From contig OZ006973.1 of NCBI GenBank assembly GCA_963931085.1, positions 310,001-374,000 on the forward strand: a stretch of DNA of 64,000 nt, given 5' to 3'. The DNA is from UMGS1994 sp944386155 (GTDB lineage Bacteria > Bacillota > Clostridia > TANB77 > CAG-508). Below the pieces are notes generated by a model that saw nothing but the letters and a program-made list of their open reading frames with translations, was not told where the DNA came from and did not search any database. Position numbers and translations under genes: made by a program. Shown here piece after piece: positions 43,230-53,464 of the stretch (position 1 is its first letter; each line of letters opens with the position of its first letter).

Positions 43230-45005
43230 ATGAATGAATACAGAACACATAATTGCGGAGAATTAAGAATTGAAAATGTAGGACAAGAAGTAAGACTTGC
43301 AGGATGGGTACAAAGAATTAGAAACTTAGGAAAAATGAAATTTATTGATTTAAGAGACGAGTTTGGAATTACACAAATTATTATTTCTGATGATGAGGAA
43401 ATGGACAAAAAAACAAAAGATCTTACAACAGAATGTGCAGTTTCTTTTTCAGGAAAAGTATCAGAAAGAAGTAGTAAAAATAAAGATATCCCAACAGGAG
43501 ATATTGAAATTATTGCAACAGATGTACGTGTACTTGGAAAATGTAGAAATGTTTTGCCATTTGAAATAAATCAAAAACAAAATGATGGTTCTGTAAGAGA
43601 AGATTTAAGATTAGAATATAGATTTTTAGATTTAAGAAATGATAAAATTCATAAAAATATTTTACTTAGATCTAGAATATTAAAAACAATGAGAGATGAG
43701 ATGGATAGAGAAGGATTTACTGAAATACAAACACCTATTCTAGCAAATTCATCTCCAGAAGGTGCAAGGGACTTTTTAGTACCAAGTAGATTACATCCAG
43801 GAGAATTTTATGCACTTCCACAAGCACCACAACAATTTAAACAACTTCTTATGATATCAGGTTTTAATAAATATTACCAAATTGCACCATGCTTTAGAGA
43901 TGAAGATCCAAGAGCTGATAGATCTCCAGGTGAATTTTATCAATTAGACTTGGAAATGTCTTTTGCGACTCAAGAAGATGTTTTTGAAGTGCTAGAAAGA
44001 GTAATACCAAACGTATTTAAGAAAAATAGTACTTTAAAGATTACTGAAGCTCCTTTTAAGAGAATTCCATTTAAAGAAGCTATGGAAAAATACGGTACAG
44101 ATAAACCTGATTTAAGAAATCCTCTAGTAATAGAAGATGCTACAGAAATTTTTAAAGATACAGAATTTAATGCTTTTAAAGGAAAAACAATCAAAGTAAT
44201 TAAAACAGATAATATGTCTGATAAGCCAAGAAAATTCTTTGATCAAATGTCAGAATATGCAGTAGAAGAATTTGGAGCCAAAGGATTAGCGTGGGTTAAA
44301 GTAGATGAAGAATCTAATTTAACAGGAGGTATATCTAAATTTATTTCAGAAGATCAAAAAGATAAATTAATTAATCTTTTAGATGCTGGCAAAAATTCTG
44401 CTATATTCTTTGTTGCAGATGAGTTTGAAAAAGCTCAAAAGATTGCAGGAAATGTTAGAATAGAACTTGGAAAAAGGTTAGATTTAATAGAAAAAGATAT
44501 ATTTAAATTCTGTTGGATAGTAGATTTTCCTATGTATGAATTATCAGACGAAGGAACAATAGATTTTAATCACAATCCATTTTCAATGCCACAAGGAGGA
44601 CTAGAAGCTCTAAATACTAAAGATCCATTAGATATTTATGCATATCAATATGATTTAGTTTGTAATGGATATGAAATAGCTTCTGGTGCTGTTAGAAATC
44701 ATGATCAAGATATTATGATAAAAGCTTTTGAAATTGCTGGATATAAGGAAGAGGATGTAAAAAATAGATTTGGTGCTTTATATAATGCATTTAGTTATGG
44801 AACACCTCCACATGCTGGAGCTGCTCCTGGAATAGATAGAATCATAATGCTTATTGCTGGAGAAGATAATATAAGAGAAGTTATAGCTTTTCCAAAAAAT
44901 AAAAAAGCAAGAGATTTATTAATGAGAGCTCCTTCAAAAGTTACAGAAGAACAACTAAAAGATGTACATATTAAACTAGATTTAGAAGATGTGCAAGATT
45001 CATAA
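43230..45005 (+). CDS. aspS: Aspartyl-tRNA synthetase
   Basis: A class II synthetase of 591 residues, the bacterial type with a GAD insertion domain. The N-terminal OB-fold includes VRLAGWVQRIRNLGKMKFIDLRD. Motif 2 is FRDEDPRADRSPGEFYQLDLEMSF, and motif 3 ends GAAPGIDRI. ATG follows AGAGGA. Without a gatCAB cluster in view I cannot tell whether it also charges tRNA-Asn. Confidence 0.97.
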   Translation: MNEYRTHNCGELRIENVGQEVRLAGWVQRIRNLGKMKFIDLRDEFGITQIIISDDEEMDKKTKDLTTECAVSFSGKVSERSSKNKDIPTGDIEIIATDVRVLGKCRNVLPFEINQKQNDGSVREDLRLEYRFLDLRNDKIHKNILLRSRILKTMRDEMDREGFTEIQTPILANSSPEGARDFLVPSRLHPGEFYALPQAPQQFKQLLMISGFNKYYQIAPCFRDEDPRADRSPGEFYQLDLEMSFATQEDVFEVLERVIPNVFKKNSTLKITEAPFKRIPFKEAMEKYGTDKPDLRNPLVIEDATEIFKDTEFNAFKGKTIKVIKTDNMSDKPRKFFDQMSEYAVEEFGAKGLAWVKVDEESNLTGGISKFISEDQKDKLINLLDAGKNSAIFFVADEFEKAQKIAGNVRIELGKRLDLIEKDIFKFCWIVDFPMYELSDEGTIDFNHNPFSMPQGGLEALNTKDPLDIYAYQYDLVCNGYEIASGAVRNHDQDIMIKAFEIAGYKEEDVKNRFGALYNAFSYGTPPHAGAAPGIDRIIMLIAGEDNIREVIAFPKNKKARDLLMRAPSKVTEEQLKDVHIKLDLEDVQDS

Positions 45006-45043
45006 ATAAAATAAATAAACTTTAAAAATCAATAAAAAATATA

Positions 45044-45083
45044 GAAAACTCATAGTAATATGCCTAAATTACTATGAGTTTTC
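45044..45083. terminator. Hairpin after aspS
   Basis: Perfect 16-bp stem (45044-45059 with 45068-45083), 8-nt loop. Only a short T-run ends the right arm, so it is a probable but not ideal terminator. Confidence 0.6.
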
Positions 45084-45096
45084 TAAAATAAGTAGA

Positions 45097-45126
45097 TTGA
45101 CAAAGATATATGAAATAATATATACT
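45097..45126 (+). promoter_or_regulatory. Promoter of the NlpC/P60 gene
   Basis: TTGACA (45097-45102), 18-bp spacer, TATACT (45121-45126). Confidence 0.6.
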
Positions 45127-45162
45127 AAACCTGTTAATAAAAAAGTGAGGTTTTAATAAATT

Positions 45163-46476
45163 ATGAATAAAAAATTTACTATGACTTTATTCGGGACTGC
45201 AATATTATGTATGATTAGTGCTTCATCAGTTTTTGCTGCAACAGGAAAAGTTACAGGAAATTCTGTAAGAATTAGAGAAAAAGCAAGCACAGATTCATCT
45301 ATAGTTGAAACAGTTTCAAAAAATACTGAAGTAGAAGTAATCTCTGAAGAGGGAGACTTTTACAAAATTACTTATGAAAGTAAAGAAGGATATATTCATA
45401 AAGATTATGTAAAAGTTGATTTATCAAAAGAAGAAAATAGTAATACAACTTCAGAAAGTTCAGAAAATGTGGATAACAATTCTGAAAATACTAATAATGA
45501 ATCAGATAATAATGATAAAAAAGCTGATGAGCAGAAAGATTCTAAAATAGGAAATACTTTAAACTCAGATTCTAATTTATATTTAATGCCTACATTATCA
45601 TCTTCAAAAATAGATTCATTAAAAAAGAATACAAAAGTTAAAGTAGAAAGAACAGTATCTAATTGGTCTTATGTTACATATAAAAATAAGGCTGGTTGGC
45701 TACCAAATCATAAATTATTAGAAATTAAGAATAATTCTGAAGAAGATAATAAAGAAAATTCTTCAGATAAAGAAATTAATAAATCAGCATATTTATCTGC
45801 GAGTGCAGCTAATTTAAGAGAAGGACCAGGAACTGATTATAAATCAATAGGTGGTCTAAAGGAAAATGAAGTTATTACAGTACTTGAAGAAAAAGATGGT
45901 TGGTATAAAGTTAAAACTTCAGATAATTTAGAAGGATATGTATTAAAATCATTAGTTACTATTGATGAAAAACCTACATCAAGATCTGGAGAAAGAAAAA
46001 TAGAAGTTATTGATTTAGATAAAGTTGAAGAAAAGAAAGTGGCTTCTAAAGAAGAAAAGAAAGAAGATAAAAAAGAGGAAACACCAAAAAAAGAAAGTAG
46101 CTCATCATCTTCTGCAGACAAAAAGAGAAAAGAATTAGTAGCGTATGCAAAAAAATATTTAGGATATAAATACGTAAGTGGAGGATCATCTCCAAAAACA
46201 GGATTTGATTGTTCAGGATTTACAAAATACGTATATGGACATTTTGGATATAAATTAAATAGAACTTCATCAGATCAAATAAAAAATGGTACAAAAGTAT
46301 CAAAATCAAAGCTAAAAGTAGGAGATTTATTAATATTTACGGGACATGTAGGAATTTATATTGGAAACAATAAATTTATACATGCTTCAAATCCATCAGA
46401 TGGTGTAAAGATAACAAGTTTATCAGATAGCTATTATGTAAGAAATTATATACAGGCAAGAAGAATTATCAAATAG
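45163..46476 (+). CDS. Secreted SH3-domain NlpC/P60 peptidoglycan hydrolase
   Basis: A 437-residue exported protein with a signal peptide (cleavage after VFAA, about residue 26), three bacterial SH3 domains (about 27-85, 125-185, 208-265), a Ser/Lys/Glu-rich linker, and a C-terminal NlpC/P60 peptidase domain. The catalytic cysteine is C350 in FDCSGF and the histidine is H395 in GHVGIYIG. It should cut stem peptides in the cell wall during growth or sporulation. The start lies after AAGTGAGG. comEC follows in the same frame after the stop. Confidence 0.92.
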   Translation: MNKKFTMTLFGTAILCMISASSVFAATGKVTGNSVRIREKASTDSSIVETVSKNTEVEVISEEGDFYKITYESKEGYIHKDYVKVDLSKEENSNTTSESSENVDNNSENTNNESDNNDKKADEQKDSKIGNTLNSDSNLYLMPTLSSSKIDSLKKNTKVKVERTVSNWSYVTYKNKAGWLPNHKLLEIKNNSEEDNKENSSDKEINKSAYLSASAANLREGPGTDYKSIGGLKENEVITVLEEKDGWYKVKTSDNLEGYVLKSLVTIDEKPTSRSGERKIEVIDLDKVEEKKVASKEEKKEDKKEETPKKESSSSSSADKKRKELVAYAKKYLGYKYVSGGSSPKTGFDCSGFTKYVYGHFGYKLNRTSSDQIKNGTKVSKSKLKVGDLLIFTGHVGIYIGNNKFIHASNPSDGVKITSLSDSYYVRNYIQARRIIK

Positions 46477-46488
46477 GAGTAGATATAT

Positions 46489-49122
46489 ATAAATAATTTA
46501 GAAATTATAACATCAGGATTTATTATTGGGATTATTTTAGGACTATACTTTATTAAAAGTATAGTCTTTTTAATTTTAGTAAATTTATTTTTTACAATTA
46601 TTTTAATTATAATAATCTTTTATTTTATTAAAATAGACAATAAAGAAAATAGAGAAAATAGAAAAAATGAAGAAGAACAGAAAATAAAAGAAAAAAATAG
46701 AATATATAAATTGATATATAATAAATTCTTAGATGATAAAAAGAATAAATCAAGATTAACGAAAATATATAAAATAATTACAGTATTTTTAATATCTATA
46801 ATTGTTAGTAATATATATATTTATATAATTACTTTTAATAAAGAAAAGACAGAAGATAAAGTATATAGTATTGTAGCTCAAAATACTAATAATGTTAATG
46901 TATATGGTATAGTTTCTAGTAATATAAAAGAAAGTGATTATAAATATTCTTTTGAAATAGAGATTGATTATATTGTACTAAATAATAAGATTATTTCTTT
47001 TAAAAATAAAAATGTAAAAATTATAAGTTACATTAATAAAAATGAAACTATAAATATATTTCCAGGAGATTATATAAGAGTTATTGGAAAAATAGATGAT
47101 ATATCATCATATAATAATTTTAAGATTTTCAATTATGAAGAATATTTAAAAAGGAAAAATATTTATGGAAGTATAGATATAGAAAAAAGTATAGATATTA
47201 TACTTATAAAAAACAAATATGATAAATTTAAATATTATAGATATAAAATAATAGAGTTTGTTATTAAAAGAGTAACTAAGAATATAGATACTAATCCCGG
47301 AATATTAATAGGTATATTAATTGGAAATACAGATTTGATAGAAGAGGAAGTAGTAGAAAATTTTAATAAAAGTAGTATATCTCATATACTTGCTGTGTCT
47401 GGTACACATGTTTCTTTTATTATTATTTTTATAGGAGCTATATTTGATAAAATAATAAATAATTATAGATTAAAGAAAATAATGTTGATAATTATTTTAA
47501 TTATGTTTTTATATATTATTGGTTTTACTGCATCTGTGGCAAGAGCTGTAATTATGGGAATAGTACTTCTATTAAGTAAGCTAATATTTAGAAAAAGTGA
47601 TGTTTTAAATAATTTATTATTTTCAGCAATAGTTTTATTAGTAATAAATCCATATTTTATATTTGATCTTGGATTTTTGCTTTCATATTTAACTACTATG
47701 GGAATAATCATGTTTTATTCAAATATTGAAAAATTGATTTCTAAAACAAAGGGAAAAAACTTTAAGTATAAAGTAAAAGAATATATTAAAACGTCTATCA
47801 TTATAAGTATTTCTTCAAATCTTATGATAATTCCAGTTATGAGTTATAGTATGAATAATATTTCTCTTACATATATTATCCCTAATTTATTAATTGGTCC
47901 TCTTGTAATCTTATTAGAAATATTGGGGATTATATATTTAATTATTCCAAACTTTTTTATCTTAAATTATTTTATTTCATTTATATTAGATTTAGTAGAT
48001 AAAATAGCTTTTAATTCATCAAAAATTCCATTTTCCTCAATTTTAACATCTAGTCCCTCTATTATTGAAATAATAATTTTTTATATTATAATTTACTTAT
48101 TTTATATGTTATTAACCCAAAATTCCAAAAATCAATTAATAAATAAATTAAAAAAAATTAAGATACAAGTTTCGAATATTTTAAAAAGATTTAATAATAA
48201 TGAAAATAAAGATAAAAATCTAAATATGAATAAAAAGATATTAATTCGTAAAGTTCTAATTTTAATAACTATATTATTAATTATATTTATCAGTTATTTT
48301 AAAATTAATATTTTTAAAAAAGGAAAAATAGAAATATGCTTTTTAGATGTAGGACAAGGGGATTGCACATTTATAAATACAGAAAATAATAAAAAAATAT
48401 TAATAGATGGTGGAGGAAATGAGTATTATGACATCGGAGAAAATATTTTGAAACCATATTTCTTAAAAAGGAAGATAAAAAAACTAGATTATATAATTAT
48501 TTCTCATTTAGATTTTGATCATGTTGGGGGAATAATTAGCTTATTAGATTATATAAAAGTAGAAAAAATAATTCTTCCAATCCAATTTGAAAAATATGAT
48601 AATTTAGACTTATTACTAGAGAAAATTAAAAAGAGTGATACTGAAATAATATTATTAAAAGCAACAGATAAAATATATTTAGATGAAAATACATATATAG
48701 ATGTATTATGGCCTGATAAACAAAGAAAAGTTTTAGAAAATTCGATAAATAATAATGCATTAGTATTTAAGCTAAATTATAAAAAGTTTAGTATGCTTTT
48801 TACTGGAGATATAGAAAATGAAGCGGAAAGTGCTTTAGTGGAAAAATATAAAAATAATAAAAAAATATTAAAATCTACAGTTTTAAAAGTAGCGCACCAT
48901 GGTGCAGAAACTTCATCAATTCAAAATATATTAGATTTAGTATCTCCAAAAATATCACTAATTGGAGTTGGAAGAAATAATAATTATGGACATCCAAGTA
49001 AATCTGTTATAGATAGACTAAACAAATTAAATAGTAGAGTATATAGAACAGATAGAGATGGAGAGATAATAATAATGGTTAATAAATATGGAGATATTGA
49101 AGATATTGAAAAATATAAATAG
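46489..49122 (+). CDS. comEC: Competence protein ComEC/Rec2, probable non-standard start
   Basis: ComEC forms the DNA uptake channel. The competence domain has LAVSGTHVSF, followed by many helices; the C-terminal metallo-beta-lactamase domain starts DVGQGDC and has SHLDFDHVGG. The first ATG/GTG/TTG codon in frame is TTG 46711, with no ribosome binding site. Yet the frame is open upstream and encodes a helical hairpin (roughly 46498-46625) typical of ComEC N-termini. GGAG (46476-46479) lies 9 nt before an in-frame ATA at 46489. I therefore place the start at this ATA, tentatively. From TTG 46711 the protein would be 803 residues; from 46489, 877. Confidence 0.85.
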   Translation: MNNLEIITSGFIIGIILGLYFIKSIVFLILVNLFFTIILIIIIFYFIKIDNKENRENRKNEEEQKIKEKNRIYKLIYNKFLDDKKNKSRLTKIYKIITVFLISIIVSNIYIYIITFNKEKTEDKVYSIVAQNTNNVNVYGIVSSNIKESDYKYSFEIEIDYIVLNNKIISFKNKNVKIISYINKNETINIFPGDYIRVIGKIDDISSYNNFKIFNYEEYLKRKNIYGSIDIEKSIDIILIKNKYDKFKYYRYKIIEFVIKRVTKNIDTNPGILIGILIGNTDLIEEEVVENFNKSSISHILAVSGTHVSFIIIFIGAIFDKIINNYRLKKIMLIIILIMFLYIIGFTASVARAVIMGIVLLLSKLIFRKSDVLNNLLFSAIVLLVINPYFIFDLGFLLSYLTTMGIIMFYSNIEKLISKTKGKNFKYKVKEYIKTSIIISISSNLMIIPVMSYSMNNISLTYIIPNLLIGPLVILLEILGIIYLIIPNFFILNYFISFILDLVDKIAFNSSKIPFSSILTSSPSIIEIIIFYIIIYLFYMLLTQNSKNQLINKLKKIKIQVSNILKRFNNNENKDKNLNMNKKILIRKVLILITILLIIFISYFKINIFKKGKIEICFLDVGQGDCTFINTENNKKILIDGGGNEYYDIGENILKPYFLKRKIKKLDYIIISHLDFDHVGGIISLLDYIKVEKIILPIQFEKYDNLDLLLEKIKKSDTEIILLKATDKIYLDENTYIDVLWPDKQRKVLENSINNNALVFKLNYKKFSMLFTGDIENEAESALVEKYKNNKKILKSTVLKVAHHGAETSSIQNILDLVSPKISLIGVGRNNNYGHPSKSVIDRLNKLNSRVYRTDRDGEIIIMVNKYGDIEDIEKYK

Positions 49123-49220
49123 AAAATGGTATTTTAAAAAATAAATGAAAACAAAAATATAAATAAAAATGTATAATAACAGGAAATAATACCAATAATA
49201 AGAAAAAGAGGATTGGTATT

Positions 49221-49802
49221 ATGAAGAGATTTTTTGTTATATTATTTACTTTTATAATTTGTTTATTTTTAATTTTTTTAATCTATAGGTTTAGTATTTC
49301 AGATAAAGGAAATGATAATTTAATATCTATTAATAATAAAATTGAAGAAAATATTACAGAAATAGTAGACGAAAATATATTAGAAGAGACATCTCAAGAA
49401 GAAAGAAAAATATCATATAAAGCTACTATTATACTAAATAAATATTATAAAGATTGTAATCATACAATTACATCTTCAGTAGAAGTACCTTATGATATGG
49501 TAAATATGAGTAAAGAAGATATAGAAAAAAATTATCCTGGATGGAGAATAGTAGAGTTTTCTGAAAATGAAGTGTCACTATTTAAAGAATTTGAAGGAAT
49601 GTGCAATGAACATTATTTAGTAGAAATAGAAGATGGGTATATAGTAGTATATAATTTAAACGAAGATAATGAAAAAAAGTTATATGAAAAAACAGATATA
49701 GATGTGGAATATTTAACAAATGAAGATAGAGAAGAATTATCAAAAGGAATAAATGTAATTGGCTATTCTTCATTAAATGCACTTCTTGAAAATTATGAAT
49801 AG
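49221..49802 (+). CDS. BofC-like membrane-anchored protein
   Basis: A 193-residue protein with one N-terminal helix (residues 3-24) and an extracytoplasmic domain. The last 55 residues (GYIVVYN, then LYEKTDIDVEYLTNEDREELSKGI and LNALLENYE) resemble the BofC C-terminal domain. BofC in Bacillus acts between mother cell and forespore to restrain SpoIVB-dependent sigma-K processing. The domain also occurs in clostridial proteins of unknown role. ATG follows AAAGAGG. Its context beside comEC gives no support for sporulation specifically. Confidence 0.6.
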   Translation: MKRFFVILFTFIICLFLIFLIYRFSISDKGNDNLISINNKIEENITEIVDENILEETSQEERKISYKATIILNKYYKDCNHTITSSVEVPYDMVNMSKEDIEKNYPGWRIVEFSENEVSLFKEFEGMCNEHYLVEIEDGYIVVYNLNEDNEKKLYEKTDIDVEYLTNEDREELSKGINVIGYSSLNALLENYE

Positions 49803-49846
49803 TAAGCATAAATTAAATAAGAAAATTAAAAGACATTAGAAAAATA

Positions 49847-49886
49847 AATAAATAAATGTAGCTATATTTAGCTACATTTATTTATT
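49847..49886. terminator. Bidirectional terminator between the BofC-like gene and clpE
   Basis: Perfect 17-bp stem (49847-49863 with 49870-49886), 6-nt loop, between convergent genes. A poly-T run follows at about 49910-49923. Confidence 0.75.
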
Positions 49887-49944
49887 ACAGTTATTTATTA
49901 TTATTATTATTTTTTTTTTTTTTTAGTATTTTAAATTATTAATA

Positions 49945-52374
49945 TTATTTATTATCTTTTTTTGTGTTTTTATTTAATTCTTCTAATTTATTTAGATTTT
50001 TTTTATTCTCTTCTTTTAGTATTTCTTTTATTGCTTCTTTTCTAGTAGATCTTTTAACTTCTAAATTCTTTTTAACTTTAAATGTTAGATTATCTTTTTT
50101 GAAATCTACACATATAGTGTCTCCAGCAGAAACTTCAGATCTTAAAATCATATCTGAAATCTCATCTTCAACATAACGTTGAATTGCTCTTCTTAATGGT
50201 CTTGCACCATATTTTAAATCAGTACCTTTATCAAGAATAAATAATTTAGCAGCTTTTGAAATTTGGAATTTAATTTCTTTATTATCAAGAGCTTCTTCTG
50301 TATTTTTTAATAGTAAGTCGACAATTTGTAGTAAATCATCTTTAGTTAAGCTATCAAATGTTACTATTTCATCAACTCTATTTAAAAATTCAGGTCTAAA
50401 TAATTCTTTTAAAGCATCATTGATTTTATTTTTACTTACAGTATCTTTTGCAAATCCTATTGAATTTGTATTCAAATTAGAACCAGCATTAGAAGTCATA
50501 ATAATTATAGTATTTTCAAAGTTTGTTGTATTTCCTTGAGAATCTGTTAATTTACCATCATCTAATACTTGTAATAATATATTAAATACATCTGGATGAG
50601 CTTTTTCAATTTCATCTAATAAAATAATTGAATATGGTTTTCTTTTAACTTTTTCAGTTAATTGACCTGCATCATCATATCCAACATATCCTGGAGGAGA
50701 GCCAATTAATTTAGAAGTAGAGTGGCTTTCCATGTATTCAGACATATCTATTCTAATTATTGAATCTTCATCACCAAACATTTCATATGCTAAAGCTTTG
50801 GCAAGTTCTGTTTTACCAACACCAGTAGGACCAACAAATATAAATGATGGTGGACGTTTTGTGCTTTGAAGTCCTGCACGATTTCTTCTAATTGCTTTTG
50901 CAACAGCAGAAACAGCTTCGTTTTGGCCAATTATTCTTTTATGTAGATTTGTTTCTAGATTTAGTAATTTTTGTGTTTCAGCTTCTGTTATTTTTGTAAC
51001 AGGAATTTTAGTCCAACTTTCGATAACTTCTGCTATATCTTGAACAGTAAGTTCTGTTAATTTTAAATTTTCTGTAAGTTCATTTAATCTATCATTTAAA
51101 TTACATTCTTTAGTTTTAAGATCAGCAGCTTTTTGATAATCTTCAATAGAATCTGAAGAAACAGCTTCTTCTTTTTCTTCTGCTATCTTTGCAAGTTTAT
51201 TTTTAATAATTTGTATTTCATATAATTCTTTATTGTTTAAATTAATTCTTGAGCAAGCCTCATCAATTAAATCTATTGCTTTATCTGGTAAAAATCTATC
51301 ATGAATATATTTTTCAGACATTTTTACAGTTTTTTCAATAACATCATTAGAAATTAAAACTTTATGAAAATCTTCATAATATTTTTTTATTCCTTTTATT
51401 ATTTCTATAGTTTCATTAATGTCTGGTTCTTCAACTAATACTGGTTGGAATCTTCTTTCTAATGCAGAATCTTTTTCAATATATTTTCTATATTCTTTTA
51501 AAGTAGTTGTTCCAATTATTTGAACTTCACCATTAGATAGGGAAGGTTTTAAAATATTTGCAGCATTCATAGAATGCTCTGCATCTCCAGCACCTATAAT
51601 GTTATGAATTTCATCTATTACTAGAATAATATTTCCATAAGTTTTACATTCATCTATTAAAGATTTCATTCTAGCTTCAAATTGTCCTCTAAATTGTGTA
51701 CCTGCAATAATGCTTGTCATATCTAAAAGATATACTTCTTTATTAAGTAATTTAGCAGGAACATTTCCTTCTGCAATTCTAATTGCTAAGCCTTGTGCTA
51801 TTGCAGTTTTACCAACACCAGGTTCACCAATTAAGCAAGGATTGTTTTTAGAACGTCTATTTAATATTTGAGTAATTCTTTCTATTTCTTTATTTCTACC
51901 AATGACTTTATCTAATTTTCCTTGAGAAGCTTTTTCTGTTAAGTTAGTGCCAAAAGAATCTAAGAATTTTTTCTTTTTATCTTTAGGTCTTTTTTCTGTT
52001 TTTACTTTTTTTCTTTCTCTAGATGAATCTGAAGCAGATTCAGTAGAACTAGATTCTTGATCATTTTTAGAAGAATTATTAAATCCAAAAATAGAATTTA
52101 AAAATGGACCAATAGAAGGATCTTTTTTATCAAAATTTTCTAAATCTTCTTCAGATAAATTTTCTGATATATCATTAAATATATTTTCTAATTGTTCTGA
52201 CATATCGTTCAATTCTTCATCTGAAAGATGAGCTTGTTTAGCAAGAACTTCTAAAGGGTTAATTCCTTTTTCTTTTGCACAATTATAGCAAAGACCTTCG
52301 ACTTTACTTTTATTGTTTTCTATTTTATTAATAAAAATAACTGCTGTGTTTTTATTACATACTGAACATAACAT
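49945..52374 (-). CDS. clpE: ClpE-type Clp ATPase with N-terminal zinc finger
   Basis: A class I Clp/Hsp100 unfoldase, 809 residues, that feeds substrates to ClpP. Residues 3-33 hold a C4 zinc finger (CSVC and CYNC), the hallmark of ClpE, instead of the double Clp-N repeat of ClpC. A long charged Ser/Lys linker (about 60-140) makes it larger than Bacillus ClpE. Walker A motifs are GEPGVGKT and GPTGVGKT. A UVR-like helical segment (EDYQKAADLKTKE) lies in the middle domain. The ribosome binding site AAGGAG is 14 nt from ATG, but no earlier start is possible. I found no CtsR or CIRCE operator upstream. Confidence 0.88.
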   Translation of the reverse strand: MLCSVCNKNTAVIFINKIENNKSKVEGLCYNCAKEKGINPLEVLAKQAHLSDEELNDMSEQLENIFNDISENLSEEDLENFDKKDPSIGPFLNSIFGFNNSSKNDQESSSTESASDSSRERKKVKTEKRPKDKKKKFLDSFGTNLTEKASQGKLDKVIGRNKEIERITQILNRRSKNNPCLIGEPGVGKTAIAQGLAIRIAEGNVPAKLLNKEVYLLDMTSIIAGTQFRGQFEARMKSLIDECKTYGNIILVIDEIHNIIGAGDAEHSMNAANILKPSLSNGEVQIIGTTTLKEYRKYIEKDSALERRFQPVLVEEPDINETIEIIKGIKKYYEDFHKVLISNDVIEKTVKMSEKYIHDRFLPDKAIDLIDEACSRINLNNKELYEIQIIKNKLAKIAEEKEEAVSSDSIEDYQKAADLKTKECNLNDRLNELTENLKLTELTVQDIAEVIESWTKIPVTKITEAETQKLLNLETNLHKRIIGQNEAVSAVAKAIRRNRAGLQSTKRPPSFIFVGPTGVGKTELAKALAYEMFGDEDSIIRIDMSEYMESHSTSKLIGSPPGYVGYDDAGQLTEKVKRKPYSIILLDEIEKAHPDVFNILLQVLDDGKLTDSQGNTTNFENTIIIMTSNAGSNLNTNSIGFAKDTVSKNKINDALKELFRPEFLNRVDEIVTFDSLTKDDLLQIVDLLLKNTEEALDNKEIKFQISKAAKLFILDKGTDLKYGARPLRRAIQRYVEDEISDMILRSEVSAGDTICVDFKKDNLTFKVKKNLEVKRSTRKEAIKEILKEENKKNLNKLEELNKNTKKDNK

Positions 52375-52432
52375 ATATTTTTTTTACACTCCTTAATTAA
52401 AACTTGCGAAAAACCTTTTTTTCGTACATAAT

Positions 52433-52461
52433 ATAATACATCAAAAGTCGTTATTAGTCAA
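52433..52461 (-). promoter_or_regulatory. Promoter of clpE
   Basis: On the minus strand TTGACT (52461-52456), 17-bp spacer, TATTAT (52438-52433). Confidence 0.6.
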
Positions 52462-52593
52462 TAACAAAAACTTCTAAAGTGTGCAATTTTTAAATGAAAA
52501 ATAAGGATAAAATAAGGTTTGAAATTCTTATTGAACAATGATATAATATTCTAAAGTTTTTATGAGTACAAATGAGAAGAAAGGACTATAAAT

Positions 52594-53448
52594 ATGGATA
52601 CAAATATTAATAATCCGAAGAATGAATCAGATAAAGTCTTAGGACTTAATAGGACTTTATTTTTAGTAATAGTTGCACTTTTATGTGTGCTTTCAATATG
52701 TGTTGGGATTTACGCTCAATATTTTTATAAATATTCAGAATCAGATCCATTTATGATGGGTGCTGTGGCAAATGCAAAAGCAGAAGAGGAAAAAGAAAGG
52801 CTTGAAAGTAATTTTGATAATTTATTTACTAATCAATTAATTGGAAATACTAATGTAGGAGTTACTAAAATAGATGAAAGCCAAGCTCTTGTATATACGA
52901 GTGAAAATGTAGTTGAAAATTCAGAAGGGTTATATAACATAAATGCCCAAATTCCTGTGATAAATGTTAATAATGATACAGCGAAGTCTATGAATGATGA
53001 TATAGCAAAAACATTTAGTGATGAAATCGCAAAAATTAAGGGAAGTACTGAGCTATATACTGTATATACAGTAGATTATATTTCATATGTAAAAGAAGAT
53101 TTATTATCCCTTGCAATTAAAGCTACTCATTACAAACAAGGAGATAATGCGAATCAAACAATTATATTGAAAACATATAATTATAATTTAAAAAATAATT
53201 GTAGTGTATCACTTTCAGATGTTATGGAAGTAAAGAAATTAACACCTGAAAATGTTCAAAAAGATATTAATAATAGATTAAAAGCTTTAAATGAAAAAGA
53301 AGCTGAAACAGGATATGCATCTGTTGTAAGAGACTTAAATAGTGATATGTACAAAATCGAAAATACAGATACTTTTTTAGTTTCAAATGAAAATGATATA
53401 TATATAATTTATAATTATGATACAAAAAAAGATGTATTAGTTTACTAG
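52594..53448 (+). CDS. Membrane-anchored protein, PdaC/RsiV-like domain
   Basis: A 284-residue protein with an N-terminal cytoplasmic segment, one helix (about residues 20-45), and an extracellular domain. The domain pattern (INAQIPVIN, AKSMNDDIAKTF, YTVDYISYVKEDLLSLAIK, LSDVM) resembles DUF4163/DUF3298, found in RsiV and PdaC. The YibE/F gene follows 16 nt downstream, so the two form an operon. No catalytic motif is visible. A role as a sensor or cell-wall binding protein is inference. Confidence 0.6.
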   Translation: MDTNINNPKNESDKVLGLNRTLFLVIVALLCVLSICVGIYAQYFYKYSESDPFMMGAVANAKAEEEKERLESNFDNLFTNQLIGNTNVGVTKIDESQALVYTSENVVENSEGLYNINAQIPVINVNNDTAKSMNDDIAKTFSDEIAKIKGSTELYTVYTVDYISYVKEDLLSLAIKATHYKQGDNANQTIILKTYNYNLKNNCSVSLSDVMEVKKLTPENVQKDINNRLKALNEKEAETGYASVVRDLNSDMYKIENTDTFLVSNENDIYIIYNYDTKKDVLVY

Positions 53449-53464
53449 ACAAGGAGGAAAAAGA

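Noticed and set aside
52380..52560. CtsR or CIRCE operator upstream of clpE
   Set aside because: Looked for tandem GGTCAAA-like heptads and TTAGCACTC-N9-GAGTGCTAA; neither is present on either strand.
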